Positions 55,581 to 64,000 of a stretch of DNA of 64,000 bases are shown here, piece by piece. This DNA is from Psychrobacter maritimus (GTDB lineage Bacteria > Pseudomonadota > Gammaproteobacteria > Pseudomonadales > Moraxellaceae). Made by a program: the position numbers and the translations under genes. A model generated the notes under the pieces. The model had not been told where the DNA came from and made no database searches. It worked only from the letters and a program-made list of their open reading frames with translations. Where the stretch lies: the NCBI RefSeq assembly GCF_904846345.1, contig NZ_CAJHAJ010000007.1, forward strand, positions 62,001 to 126,000, written 5' to 3'. Numbering within the stretch: position 1 is the stretch's first letter; every line of letters begins with the position of its first letter.

Positions 55581-55700
55581 ATCAAAGAAGCACTTCAGGG
55601 AAGTAATAAAGGTCTGGAAGAACTTGATCCTACTGCTAGAAAACTTATAAATTCTAGCCGTGTAATCTTAGCTTGTCAGGCTAAAAAATCTGCCGCCTAA
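55581..55700 (+). pseudogene. Orphan coding remnant without start
   Basis: A 39-codon open frame after a stop at 55578 reads IKEALQGSNKGLEELDPTAR, then KLINSSRVILACQAKKSAA and TAA 55698. It looks like a real protein C-terminus, with no start codon or ribosome site. It lies on the plus strand between two large minus-strand genes. It may be a decayed gene end. Confidence 0.4.
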
Positions 55701-55714
55701 GCAACAGATTTTTT
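55683..55714. terminator. Hairpin terminator between yqiK and the giant ATPase gene
   Basis: AAAAAATCTG and CAGATTTTTT arms across a 12-nt loop. On the minus strand it ends the flotillin transcript 10 bp after its stop. Confidence 0.7.
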
Positions 55715-55724
55715 ATTAAAATTA

Positions 55725-57716
55725 CTAGTTATTATATTGAGCAGTCTTATTAGGCTCGTCATTAGCTTTGTTGGCTTTGTTGGCTTTATTGGCGTTGTTC
55801 GCTTTTGTCATCACTTGATTGGCCATCATAGTATTGATAATGCCGCTTAAAGTATCTGACTTGCCAGCGAGACCATCAATAGCTTTACCGATAGATAACG
55901 ATTTGGCAAAATTATCGAAGAAGTGCGCTTCACCGCCGACGATATCGATTTTGGCTTTTTGTAACGCGACCGCCAAGACTTCAGCATTTTCTTTGGCAAT
56001 CTCTTTACCGGCTTCAATTGATGCCATGGCTTCTTGTAGCGCAGTTTCAAGTCCCATACGGAACTCTTCGTGTTCGCGTGCTTCCTTGCTCATACTACCC
56101 ATGGCATTGAATTTCTCGACCAAACCATCTGCTTCGGCTTGGAAATGCGCACGGGTAACTTCCGCTTTTGCCAGCCCAACTTCACGTTCCGCTTTGGCAT
56201 TAGATTCGCCGCGAGCTGCTATAATCTCAGCATCAGCCATACCTTTTTCACGTTCTGATTGTGCTTCCGCTTGCCCAGTGGCTTTAATAATATTGGCTTT
56301 GGCAATGCCTTCTTTTTCTAAAGATACCGACTTGGCTTCTTGAATGGCCGCTTCAGCAAAACCATGCGCAGACTCTTCAGCCTTGATACCTTCAGCCATT
56401 TTAATTTTGGCTTCCGATTCCTTGGCAGCTGCATCAAGATTGGCCGTCGCAAGCGTGGTAATCTCAACCGCTTTATGCTTAGCAGACAACTCTTCTGCTT
56501 CGGCTTTTTTCACTTGACGCACTTTGATTTCTTCCGCATCCGCTTCTGCTGCTAGTACGCGTGTTTGCTTAGAGCGTTCGGCTGCACTGATTTCACGGAC
56601 TTCTTTAATACGTTCTTCTTCTTGTGCGACGGTTTTGTCTACCGCAATACGCTCACGAATGACGTTCGCAATTTCTTTTTTCTCAAGCTCAATCGCGCGT
56701 TCGGCTTCGATACGTTGCAAATCAACTTCACGCTCACGCGAGACGATTTCTAAATCACGAGCGCGCGTGACTTTTTCTTCTTCAATCACAACCGCACGCA
56801 AGCGATTCTGTCCAGCCACTTCAATTTCACGCTGCTGATTTTCACGCTGAATCGCTAAGTCTTGCTCAACCATGATAACGGCTGTCTCTGACTTTTTACG
56901 CTCTTCTTCTTCAATCTTGCGCGTTTCAGCTGTTTCACGGGCAATCACTGATGCGATTTCACGGCGCTGTTTGGCTTCGGCATCGGCTTGTTGACGCTCA
57001 AGCTCAAGCATCGCCTCTTTAGTCTCGACGTTTTTCTTCTTAACAGCCAGCTCTTCGTCACGCTCAAGCTCGTTGGTAATGATGTTTTGGAAGGCCGTTA
57101 GCTGGGTAATCTTTTTGATACCTTCAGCGTCTAAAATATTGCTTGAATCAAGTGACGCTTTTGGCGTTTGCTCTAAGTAATCAATCGCCACGTCTTCTAA
57201 GACATAACCATTAAGATCATTACCTATTTCTTGGACGATACTGTCACGGAACTCGCTGCGATTTTCAAAGAGTTTGACGAAATCAATCTGCTTGCCCACT
57301 GTTTTTAGCGCTTCTGAGAACTTAGCATTAAACAGCTCATTGACCGCAACTTTGTCTGAAGCTCTCTCAACGCCAACTGATTTAGCGACTTTGAGCACAT
57401 CTTCTTCGGTCTCATTAACACGCAGATAGAACGCTACTGTGATGTCAGCACGCATATTATCGGCGCAAATCAGCCCTTCCTTACCGCGTCTATCGACTTC
57501 TAAGGTAATAAGCGAGATTCTCATCAATTCTTTTTTATTGATAATTGGCCAAACAAAACCACCATCAAAACGTACGGCGATTTTATTCACGCCGTTAATA
57601 ATCAATGCTTTGCCCTGCTCAACCTTAAAATAAAAGGCTTTGAGCATCAAAAGCGCTGCCATAATAAAAACAAACGCCAGCACCACAACCACGCCGACGA
57701 TAATGAGTACGTCCAT
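55725..57716 (-). CDS. yqiK: Flotillin-family protein (YqiK-like)
   Basis: 663 residues from ATG 57716 (AGGA six nt upstream); the frame reaches 57770 but that part is not supported. An N-terminal membrane helix (1-27), SPFH/band 7 domain (about 30-190; VNKIAVRFDGGFVWPI, TLEVDRRGKEGL), and a very long Glu/Ala/Arg-rich coiled coil (about 215-560) typical of flotillins. The C-terminal end has ANKANKANKAN repeats. It scaffolds membrane microdomains in the inner membrane. It belongs with yqiJ (separated by an IS) and the giant ATPase. Confidence 0.93.
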   Translation of the reverse strand: MDVLIIVGVVVVLAFVFIMAALLMLKAFYFKVEQGKALIINGVNKIAVRFDGGFVWPIINKKELMRISLITLEVDRRGKEGLICADNMRADITVAFYLRVNETEEDVLKVAKSVGVERASDKVAVNELFNAKFSEALKTVGKQIDFVKLFENRSEFRDSIVQEIGNDLNGYVLEDVAIDYLEQTPKASLDSSNILDAEGIKKITQLTAFQNIITNELERDEELAVKKKNVETKEAMLELERQQADAEAKQRREIASVIARETAETRKIEEEERKKSETAVIMVEQDLAIQRENQQREIEVAGQNRLRAVVIEEEKVTRARDLEIVSREREVDLQRIEAERAIELEKKEIANVIRERIAVDKTVAQEEERIKEVREISAAERSKQTRVLAAEADAEEIKVRQVKKAEAEELSAKHKAVEITTLATANLDAAAKESEAKIKMAEGIKAEESAHGFAEAAIQEAKSVSLEKEGIAKANIIKATGQAEAQSEREKGMADAEIIAARGESNAKAEREVGLAKAEVTRAHFQAEADGLVEKFNAMGSMSKEAREHEEFRMGLETALQEAMASIEAGKEIAKENAEVLAVALQKAKIDIVGGEAHFFDNFAKSLSIGKAIDGLAGKSDTLSGIINTMMANQVMTKANNANKANKANKANDEPNKTAQYNN

Positions 57717-57829
57717 ATTCATTCCTTTAATTAAAACATTCCAACCAAATTTAAACAGGTAACACGACACTTAAAAACAGACTATTTACTTTTTATATAT
57801 CGCAAATATGCTAACTAGTAACACTAATA

Positions 57830-58741
57830 GACCTCTTGCAAAAGTAGCAGAGGATTTTACAATAACTAATACATTCACAATTGGCTAAGAACCATGCCAA
57901 ACATAGATAAGCTACTCGAACAAAATAACGCAGGCTTCAAACGCTATACAGGTATTCATAAAGCGACCTTTTATGAAATGCTTGAGGCCATGCAGCAGCA
58001 TGAAACCCAAAAGACCAAATCAGGTAGACCAAGCGTGCTTAGTCTTGAGGCGCAAATATTACTGGCCCTTACTTATTGGCGTGAATACCGGACGCTGTAC
58101 CACATCAGTATGGACTTTGGTATTCATGAGTCTTCTGCTAGCCGTATTATTCGTAAAGTAGAATATGTTCTTATCAATTCAGGCAAGTTTGAATTACCTA
58201 AAAAGCTGCCTAGTAGAGTCGATGACGACATCAATTGGTCAGTCGTCATTGTCGATGCAACCGAAACCCCTATTGAGCGTCCAAAAAAAACCAAAGAGAC
58301 TACTATAGCGGCAAGAAGAAACAACACACCTTAAAAGCGCAAGTGATCGTCCACTGGAAAACAGGCTTAATATTAGATGTTCAAACGTCCAAAGGCTCTA
58401 TTCACGATTTTAAGTTGTATAAAGATACTTGTCCCGACTGGCTTCCTTGTGACACTAAGCTATTAGGGGATAGTGGCTATCAGGGCATTGCAAAGTTACA
58501 TGAACAGAGCTTCACCCCCTTTAAAAAGCCACGTGGGGGTCAATTGTTAGAGCTTTGCAAACAAGCCAATCAGTATCTCGCTAAGTTTCGCATTATGGTT
58601 GAACACAAAATAGGCTTAATCAAACGGTTCAAAATCGTGGCTCATAAATATCGTAACCGTCGTCAGCGCTACGATCTTAGAATGAAGCTATTCGCCAGTA
58701 TTGTTAATTTCGAGCTTGGCTTATGACTTTTGCAAGAGGTC
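57830..58741 (+). mobile_element. IS5-family insertion sequence (912 bp)
   Basis: Perfect terminal inverted repeats GACCTCTTGCAAAAGT and ACTTTTGCAAGAGGTC (57830-57845, 58726-58741), flanked by TAATA on both sides (57825-57829, 58742-58746), which would be the target duplication. One transposase gene in two overlapping frames. It lies between yqiJ and yqiK. It is probably intact. Confidence 0.9.
57894..58726 (+). CDS. IS5-family transposase, two frames joined by -1 frameshift
   Basis: Frame A (57894-58334) holds the helix-turn-helix (SVLSLEAQILLALTYWREYR, IHESSASRIIRKVEYVL) and the first catalytic D in VVIVDATETPIERP. Frame B (from about 58288 to 58726) continues with KNQRDYYSGKKKQHTLKAQVIVHW, GDSGYQG (second D) and MVEHKIGLIKRF (catalytic E). 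The switch lies in the run CCAAAAAAAACC (58281-58292; eight A), where one base slip back joins the frames to a ~277-residue DDE transposase. This looks like programmed frameshifting rather than decay. Confidence 0.88.
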
Positions 58742-58792
58742 TAATATATAAAGATTATTAATTTCATTTTTAAAATTATTTGTAGCGGCTTT

Positions 58793-59449
58793 TTATAGCG
58801 ATTTCTTTTTTATAGGAGCAACTCGGTAGGTGTTGGCTTGTTCTAAATACTCTACCAACATCACTCTATCCCCCTGTTTTAGTAAACCGTCATTGTTGTC
58901 TGAACGAATTTTGAGTATTAATCCTGCACCGCCATCATTCAATTCTGCTTCGCCATGTTTGTCAGTCACACTCAGTGTGCGCACCACGGCGATTTTACCG
59001 ATATTATTAGACGCATTACTTTTGGGGATTTTGGCGATATTTTTGCGGATGGGGGCAATGATCATACCTGTCAGCCACATAGATACGACCAATACAAAAA
59101 TGAGCGCCCCTGTGCCGAATAAGTAATACAAAAGACCAGAGTCAAAATACTGATGTAAAAAGCTCGTATATAAGTAGCTTAATAGCCAACCGATTAAGCT
59201 GATTAAGCTTAGTATGATGATTAGGGGTACACCATAAAGACCGAATTTGAGCATGAGACCGGTAAAGAAACCCGTTGACGATAAGGTGGAAACATCACCA
59301 TCTGGTTCACCAAGGTCTACGCTATCCATATCTGCCATGCCGAGTAAAGACACCAGCCAATATAGAGTCACGAACATTACAAGTCCCGTAAAGATAATCG
59401 TGGGATATAAACTGATTTTAGTGATAAAAATTAAAAAAGACTCCTGCAT
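58793..59449 (-). CDS. yqiJ: YqiJ-like inner membrane protein with OB-fold tail
   Basis: 218 residues. Membrane helices at about 8-35, 68-95 and 105-130 and a C-terminal soluble OB-like domain (about 150-215; GKIAVVRTLSVTDKHGEAELNDGGAGL, GDRVMLVEYLEQANTYRVAP). The layout matches YqiJ / NfeD-like partners of flotillins. Normally encoded directly before yqiK; here the 912-bp IS separates them. Confidence 0.85.
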   Translation of the reverse strand: MQESFLIFITKISLYPTIIFTGLVMFVTLYWLVSLLGMADMDSVDLGEPDGDVSTLSSTGFFTGLMLKFGLYGVPLIIILSLISLIGWLLSYLYTSFLHQYFDSGLLYYLFGTGALIFVLVVSMWLTGMIIAPIRKNIAKIPKSNASNNIGKIAVVRTLSVTDKHGEAELNDGGAGLILKIRSDNNDGLLKQGDRVMLVEYLEQANTYRVAPIKKKSL

Positions 59450-59752
59450 GAACCGCGCTCTCCTGTTGATCGCCTAATCCAAAATTTTGATGACTCGGTT
59501 ATACAATTTGTTATTATAGGACTGACATTTACTCAACTTATACTCGTTATCTCGGCTTATGCCTAGTTGCTTCTTTCGTATTATCTAATTATTAAATTTT
59601 GAATAACTAAGAAGCATTGATACTATTTTATTGGCTTTAAAAAATTTAGTATGTCACCAAGCCGCCTCTAAAATTCAGCTACTATAATCAACTTATGTTT
59701 CTTAGTTTGTGATTATATATACATTCCATTACATAATACATAAACTTTGCCA
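59450..59752. other. Intergenic region before yqiJ, nothing recognised
   Basis: About 300 bp, AT-rich, between the minus-strand yqiJ start and the TolB-like gene's 3' end. No gene or clear terminator was seen. Confidence 0.5.
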
Positions 59753-60748
59753 TTAACGACCCCAAATGGGTGAGCGCACTACCCCGCCCGTTTTACTGCT
59801 AATCGCATAGCTTGTATTACCGGATAAGGAGTGAATAACTAAGCTGCCGCCATTTTGACCGCTCACTTGTGGAAGCTTGGTGGGATAGACAGCATACTGT
59901 GCAGAAGGTGACAGTCGCGCAGGCTCATCAAGTCCCGTTTCTGCTAGATTGATAACTTGCCCAGTAGCTAGCGTCATCACCGCCGCCTTACGACCATTGA
60001 GGTATGCCAAACGTTGACCATCTAAACTCAGTTGCGGACTGGCCGCATAGCCGGCTGTCGGTATAATACTCGCATGACCCGTGGCAAAGTTATAACGATA
60101 AATACTTGGGCGACCAGCGCGAACTTTATCACTGGTATAAACAAAGCTTTGTCCGTCGCTAGCATAGCTTGGCTGTACCTCAGTACTTGGCAGCGTGGTC
60201 AGCTGTTTGGTATTGCCGTCACTTAGGCGCATCTCATAGATATCAGCATTACCGCCGACCGTTGAGCTATAGAGCAGTTTTTGCCCATCAGGCGAAAATG
60301 AGGCTGATAAATTACTGCCCTCCGCATCTACGATTAGATGTTGCGCGTTGCTTTTACGCTCATAAATATAAATTTTGGGATGCTGGCGCGGTGCTTGTTT
60401 GCTATAGGCCAGCATCTGACCATCTGCTGACCACGCTGGCGCATAGATATAACCATTTAATTGATCTATCAATTGGCGGTCGCTGCCATCAGGACGAATG
60501 CTATAAAGTGTCGATATCTTTGCAGCGCCAAACCCTTGTTCTTCGACATAAGCAATGCGCCCTTGCCGATCTATCGCTGGCATGCGCGCCGTCAGTGGAT
60601 TGCTCGCACGCATATCAGCAGGTGTCTGAGTCATATTACTTGTTGTTAATGTTTGACAACCCGCTAACAAACTAAACACCGTTATCGCCGTGATGCTACT
60701 CAGCGTGCGTATATCGAAGAATGACTTTGATACAAAGATTTTAAACAT
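59753..60748 (-). CDS. TolB-like beta-propeller lipoprotein
   Basis: 331 residues. Lipobox SLLAGC with C31. Six or so PD40/WD-like repeats follow: WSADGQMLAYSKQ, FSPDGQKLLYSSTVGGNADIY, YASDGQSFVYTSD, LSLDGQRLAYLNG. Shorter than TolB (about 430) and lacking its N-terminal D1 domain and the tol gene neighbours, so it is a TolB-type propeller rather than TolB proper. Likely periplasmic and lipid-anchored, role unknown. Confidence 0.85.
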   Translation of the reverse strand: MFKIFVSKSFFDIRTLSSITAITVFSLLAGCQTLTTSNMTQTPADMRASNPLTARMPAIDRQGRIAYVEEQGFGAAKISTLYSIRPDGSDRQLIDQLNGYIYAPAWSADGQMLAYSKQAPRQHPKIYIYERKSNAQHLIVDAEGSNLSASFSPDGQKLLYSSTVGGNADIYEMRLSDGNTKQLTTLPSTEVQPSYASDGQSFVYTSDKVRAGRPSIYRYNFATGHASIIPTAGYAASPQLSLDGQRLAYLNGRKAAVMTLATGQVINLAETGLDEPARLSPSAQYAVYPTKLPQVSGQNGGSLVIHSLSGNTSYAISSKTGGVVRSPIWGR

Positions 60749-60914
60749 AAGATGACGTCCAATAAAATGTTGATTATTGCGTATTGAGAATCTTAGTAAA
60801 TAAGGTTAAAAATGAATCGCATAAAAACATCATTGCTGCCTGAATACTTTGCTACCTAAATACTTGGTTTAGCAGCTCATGACAGTGTAGCGTAAACCAT
60901 GGCAAATTTTAGAT

Positions 60915-60944
60915 AAAAAAATGCCCCACTGCTTAGTGAGGCAT
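60915..60944 (-). terminator. Intrinsic terminator of the META lipoprotein gene
   Basis: ATGCC-CACT / AGTG-GGCAT stem (one mismatch) with loop gctt; T-run on the minus strand. Confidence 0.8.
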
Positions 60945-61002
60945 TATTTATATTAAATTTTATAGCATTTGTATTAAATAAATCAGTTATTTACAGACTG
61001 CT

Positions 61003-61497
61003 CTATTTAGCAACGGCTTTAAAATAAGCGACTTGATTGTCGTTTTTAATAGTCAAAACAGGCACATTATTAGCATTATTATTGATGCTGTATTTACCTT
61101 GTACCGTCGCCAATGTCGCGGTATCAAAGCTGGCTTGTGGCTCAGGGCAGGCCATCATCGTCGACATGACATTACCTAATACAACATTGCCATTTACGAC
61201 GCTATAACTAGCACCCATGTTATTACAAGTATTGGTAAAGGTCACACGGTTGGTGGTGCCATCTTTAAAGAATTTTAGCGTTAATGGTTTTGCTGGATCA
61301 AAGAACAATTGGCTTACTTTCTCGCCATTGGTGCGCTTAGCATCGACAAGCTGCCAGTTATGCGCTTGTAGGGCATCAGCAGTAATTGGTTGAGTCACAG
61401 GTGCGGTAACACTAGGGGTCGTGGTTTGGCAACCTGCTGCAGCAAGTGTACCAACAGCAAGGGTTGCAGCCATCATCATTTTAGTCATGTTTTTCAT
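61003..61497 (-). CDS. META domain lipoprotein (HslJ-like)
   Basis: 164 residues from ATG 61497 (AGGAG five nt upstream). Signal and lipobox AAAGC with C23. META domain (about 45-160): NWQLVDAKRTNGEK, FTNTCNNMGASYSVVNGNVVLG, MMACPEPQASFD, then KYSINNNANNVPVLTIKN. The CNNMG and CPEP motifs are typical. Related to HslJ, linked to novobiocin resistance and envelope stress in E. coli; specific role here unknown. Confidence 0.9.
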   Translation of the reverse strand: MKNMTKMMMAATLAVGTLAAAGCQTTTPSVTAPVTQPITADALQAHNWQLVDAKRTNGEKVSQLFFDPAKPLTLKFFKDGTTNRVTFTNTCNNMGASYSVVNGNVVLGNVMSTMMACPEPQASFDTATLATVQGKYSINNNANNVPVLTIKNDNQVAYFKAVAK

Positions 61498-61794
61498 ATT
61501 AGCTCCTGTAATGGTTAACATTTAAAATAAAAAAACAGTCATTATCTTTTATTTTAAGTATGCATTTTTATTATGATTAATTTATTGTCTTCTTCATTAA
61601 CCTAAACAATGGCGCTATTATGCACAAACGATAGCTGACTGTCATTATAGATTGGGTATCGATTACCGCGATATTTGTTCCACTATATGGTTTTTTTGCT
61701 AACGCACCTTGTATGAATAAGTATTACCTGCTAACGCTTTTGCCAATAGTTCATTTCGAAACCAAGCCTTTACCGAGCTTAATCAAGCATTAAA

Positions 61795-62925
61795 TTAATT
61801 AGAATTGGAATTGACACTAGTATTTAAAGCAGCTGCCTTTTGCTTTTGTAAAGCCGCATATCCTGCTAAGCGTTTGCGTTCAGTCTCATTAAATAGCTGC
61901 TGCTCTATTTGATTGATTTGAATTTGCGCTTGTACTTTATCTGCATTTTGACTTAACAGCTGCTGTTTTTGTGTTTGATACTGCTTAAAACGTTGATCAA
62001 AGTCAGCATCTTGTTGATCGACCTGTGCAAGCCTTGCTGCTGCTGGCGCGCCGACCAAAGCACGACGCATATTATATAATTCTTCAGCCGTTGCGCCCTT
62101 GGCTTGCATCTGCTCTGTGCGAGTAATTAGCTCATTAAGATTGGCTTGTTGGGCGATATTGGTTTTAATCGCGTTGTCTGGCATACGGCTAATATAATCC
62201 TGTCTGGCCGCTTCTTTTTGCGCGTCAGAGAGCTGCTTGTCTTGGTTGATTTTGACCATCGCAAGACTGTAATCATCATACTCATCTTCTGCCCCAAAGA
62301 AGGCTTTAATGGTCGCTTTATCAAAATGTTGCTGGCGCAATTTGGCCACATCTTGTTTTTGCTGTGCTACCACGTTTAAATCCAGCTCGCCAGTTTTTGT
62401 CGCTTGTAATTGTAGATTGCCATAACGGTTTTCTATAGCAGGAATCGCTTTAAGATAGGCCACGTATTGGTCAAATATCGTCACCGCTTGGCTTGCCGCT
62501 GGCTCTGGCGTGTGACTGCGGATATAGCTTTCCACCCGAGCATAAATGACAGCTTCCTCTTCTTCGCCTAACGCCGATAAGAAATAATCAAATAAGCGCC
62601 TTAAACCTTCAGTAACGACCAACTGCTTATTTTCATCAATGATAATCTCACCATCTACATCCGTCCCTTGCAAGGAACGCGGTAGATTCTCAAGACCTGT
62701 GGTAAATTGGCTACTGCTTTGCTTGGATAATGTGTCGATGCCATTATTAACATTTGCTTCGTCTGTAAAGCTGGCGCTTGTTTGATTGTCCAGCGCTGTA
62801 GACTGTGCTTCAGAATAAGCATTACTATCATTATTCGGCTTAAACCACCAAATAATCGCCACGACTAAAACGACTATGACAGCGATGATAACGGGCAAAA
62901 ATGGTACACGGCGATTATGTGACAT
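61795..62925 (-). CDS. lifO: Lipase-specific foldase (lipase secretion chaperone)
   Basis: 376 residues. N-terminal membrane helix (about 8-28), flexible linker, and a helical foldase domain (about 75-365). The key Rx1x2FDY(F/C)LSAxGE motif is present as RRLFDYFLSALGEEE near 109-122. It binds and folds a partner lipase in the periplasm before export. It lies directly downstream of the lipase gene at 63085, separated by an attenuator-like hairpin (62993-63021). Confidence 0.93.
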   Translation of the reverse strand: MSHNRRVPFLPVIIAVIVVLVVAIIWWFKPNNDSNAYSEAQSTALDNQTSASFTDEANVNNGIDTLSKQSSSQFTTGLENLPRSLQGTDVDGEIIIDENKQLVVTEGLRRLFDYFLSALGEEEEAVIYARVESYIRSHTPEPAASQAVTIFDQYVAYLKAIPAIENRYGNLQLQATKTGELDLNVVAQQKQDVAKLRQQHFDKATIKAFFGAEDEYDDYSLAMVKINQDKQLSDAQKEAARQDYISRMPDNAIKTNIAQQANLNELITRTEQMQAKGATAEELYNMRRALVGAPAAARLAQVDQQDADFDQRFKQYQTQKQQLLSQNADKVQAQIQINQIEQQLFNETERKRLAGYAALQKQKAAALNTSVNSNSN

Positions 62926-62992
62926 AACGAGAATATCTTATTTAATCAAGCGGTTTATATAGGAAGTTACTATCCATAAAATGGGATAAAAT

Positions 62993-63021
62993 AAAAGGGT
63001 CACTATTGAACTGACCCTTTT
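62993..63021 (-). terminator. Intrinsic terminator/attenuator between lipase and foldase
   Basis: AAAAGGGTCA (62993-63002), 9-nt loop, TGACCCTTTT (63012-63021), with short T-run on the minus strand. May lower foldase expression relative to lipase. Confidence 0.75.
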
Positions 63022-63084
63022 ATTTAAAAGCGGTTAATTTGCTAACTTATATATGAGCTCTAAAACAAGCTTTAAAAAATAGCT

Positions 63085-64000
63085 TTATAAGTTGGCTTTT
63101 TTCAGGCGGTTAACCTGATCGCGATATAAAGTTTTAGGACTAGGCTGTCCCCATGCCGTCAAGCCCAATACTTGATTTGACGAATCTAAATGGTTCATTT
63201 TATAGTCATCACGAATCACGTAGCCTAGACGGCTAGAGCAAGCAGAAACCAAACCATCATTGCTCTCACCATCAAAGGTTGTGCCAGTCAATGCTAAGAG
63301 ATAATCACTGGGATCTAAGCCATTGGTCACTTGACCGATACCGCTAAAAGAGTAGTACTTGATACCGTTGACTTCAGTATTGGTAGGTTGACCACAATAA
63401 CTGCTAGGCATAGCGGCTGGAAACTTGGCGTTAAACTTCGCCGAAGATGCAGTAGATAACGCCGTTACCGCCTCCCAGCCATCTTGCTCTTGTATCTCTT
63501 TAAAGCTGATACCTGAGCCGACGTCCATAAAGCCACCAACGAACTTAAAGAAGCCTAAAGCAATCTGAGAGCCTACGTTAAATTCACCTTCAGCATAGCC
63601 ACTATTCGCGCTACCTTCCACGACTTGCTTAATAACCCAGTCGGCCATTTTTGAGCCTTGCTCGGGACTTGAAACCGCGGTCACAGAGGCAACGTAATTA
63701 GGCGCCACACCAGCGACATAACGAATATCGATACCGCCCATACTGTGACCAAATAAATTTACTTTGGGTTTACCTGAGATCGCTGTAATGGTTTTGATTT
63801 GTTGTAGTAATTGCTCACCGCGCACTTCACTGTTATTAACAGCGGAGGTCTTAGTGCTATAAACCTCGCTGCCACCTGCCATCAAGGTTTCAGGAATGCC
63901 ATAAAAGTAGTCAAGTACGCCAAACAGCTTCGTCCAGCCGCCAAGCCCATGTGCCATTACGACAGGATATTTGGTATCGGTATGGCTTGAGGTAAAATAC
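63085..64000 (-). CDS. Secreted triacylglycerol lipase (5' truncated by window edge)
   Basis: The frame is open to the right edge; before the first internal Met (63957) it already encodes YFTSSHTDTKYPVVMAHG, so the true start lies outside. Lipase family I.1/I.2: oxyanion segment MAHGLGGWTKLFGVLDYFYGIP, nucleophile elbow GHSMG (S72 counting from 63957), and a Cys pair compatible with the family disulfide (CGQ and CSSRLG). The D and H of the triad are likely in GESNDGLVSACS and KMNHLDSSNQVLG. Exported via its foldase. Confidence 0.92.
   Translation of the reverse strand, partial: YFTSSHTDTKYPVVMAHGLGGWTKLFGVLDYFYGIPETLMAGGSEVYSTKTSAVNNSEVRGEQLLQQIKTITAISGKPKVNLFGHSMGGIDIRYVAGVAPNYVASVTAVSSPEQGSKMADWVIKQVVEGSANSGYAEGEFNVGSQIALGFFKFVGGFMDVGSGISFKEIQEQDGWEAVTALSTASSAKFNAKFPAAMPSSYCGQPTNTEVNGIKYYSFSGIGQVTNGLDPSDYLLALTGTTFDGESNDGLVSACSSRLGYVIRDDYKMNHLDSSNQVLGLTAWGQPSPKTLYRDQVNRLKKANL

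Noticed and set aside
57894..58726. Transposase as a dead pseudogene
   Set aside because: The frame change falls in an A8 run typical of programmed frameshifting, and inverted repeats and catalytic residues are intact.

Overview
The window looks like a chromosomal segment of a gammaproteobacterium of the Moraxellaceae, most likely Psychrobacter. This rests on recognisable protein families and gene order (trpF-trpB-trpA-accD-folC-SPOR cluster, lipase next to its foldase, QueF, AGCS symporter, many small lipoproteins) and was not checked against a database.

Layout: (1) 1-1119: the 3' end of gatB and a tRNA-Pro(GGG). (2) 1056-11330: a 10.25 kb integrated element. It is bounded by a 21-bp direct repeat of the tRNA-Pro 3' end and carries a P4-type tyrosine integrase, a HicAB toxin-antitoxin pair, an unknown coiled-coil protein, an AlpA-like regulator, a tightly packed run of small unknown genes and a DUF927 helicase/primase-type protein. 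It ends in about 1.9 kb rich in repeats that probably holds the replication origin. It has no capsid, tail, portal or conjugation genes, so it resembles a phage satellite or other non-autonomous integrative element. (3) 11331-45507: housekeeping genes: a YdhR-like protein, DUF1853 and DUF2726 proteins, a SPOR/LysM protein, folC, accD, trpABF, photolyase, proS, queF, a YadGH-like ABC exporter, cytochrome c, tRNA-Arg(CCG), a sirtuin, an adenine/adenosine deaminase, a LemA-TPM module, an alanine/glycine symporter, two fasciclin lipoproteins and metH. (4) 45568-48440: an AT-rich four-gene operon on the minus strand (membrane protein, PD-(D/E)XK nuclease-like protein, two small tandem paralogues). 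It looks like an undescribed accessory or defence-type cassette. (5) 48828-59449: two tiny tandem DUF2256 zinc-ribbon genes, then a YqiJ / flotillin (YqiK) / 2093-residue AAA ATPase group. An IS5-family insertion sequence with an A8 frameshift site sits between yqiJ and yqiK. (6) 59753-64000: a TolB-like lipoprotein, a META-domain lipoprotein, a lipase foldase and a 5'-truncated lipase.

How the parts work together: in the element, the integrase acts on att sites flanked by matching putative arm-type repeats, AlpA is the likely switch for excision and replication, and the DUF927 protein with its embedded GGGACA motifs and downstream iterons forms a candidate replication module. In the chromosome, LemA and the two TPM proteins form an envelope module. 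YqiJ, the flotillin and the giant ATPase were probably one functional unit before the IS inserted. The lipase and foldase form a secretion pair.

The best candidates for something new are the four-gene nuclease operon (45568-48440), the repeat-dense origin-like tail of the satellite (9319-10925), a hairpin that includes the ribosome binding site of alpA, and the flotillin-ATPase group. All positions and motifs were read by eye.
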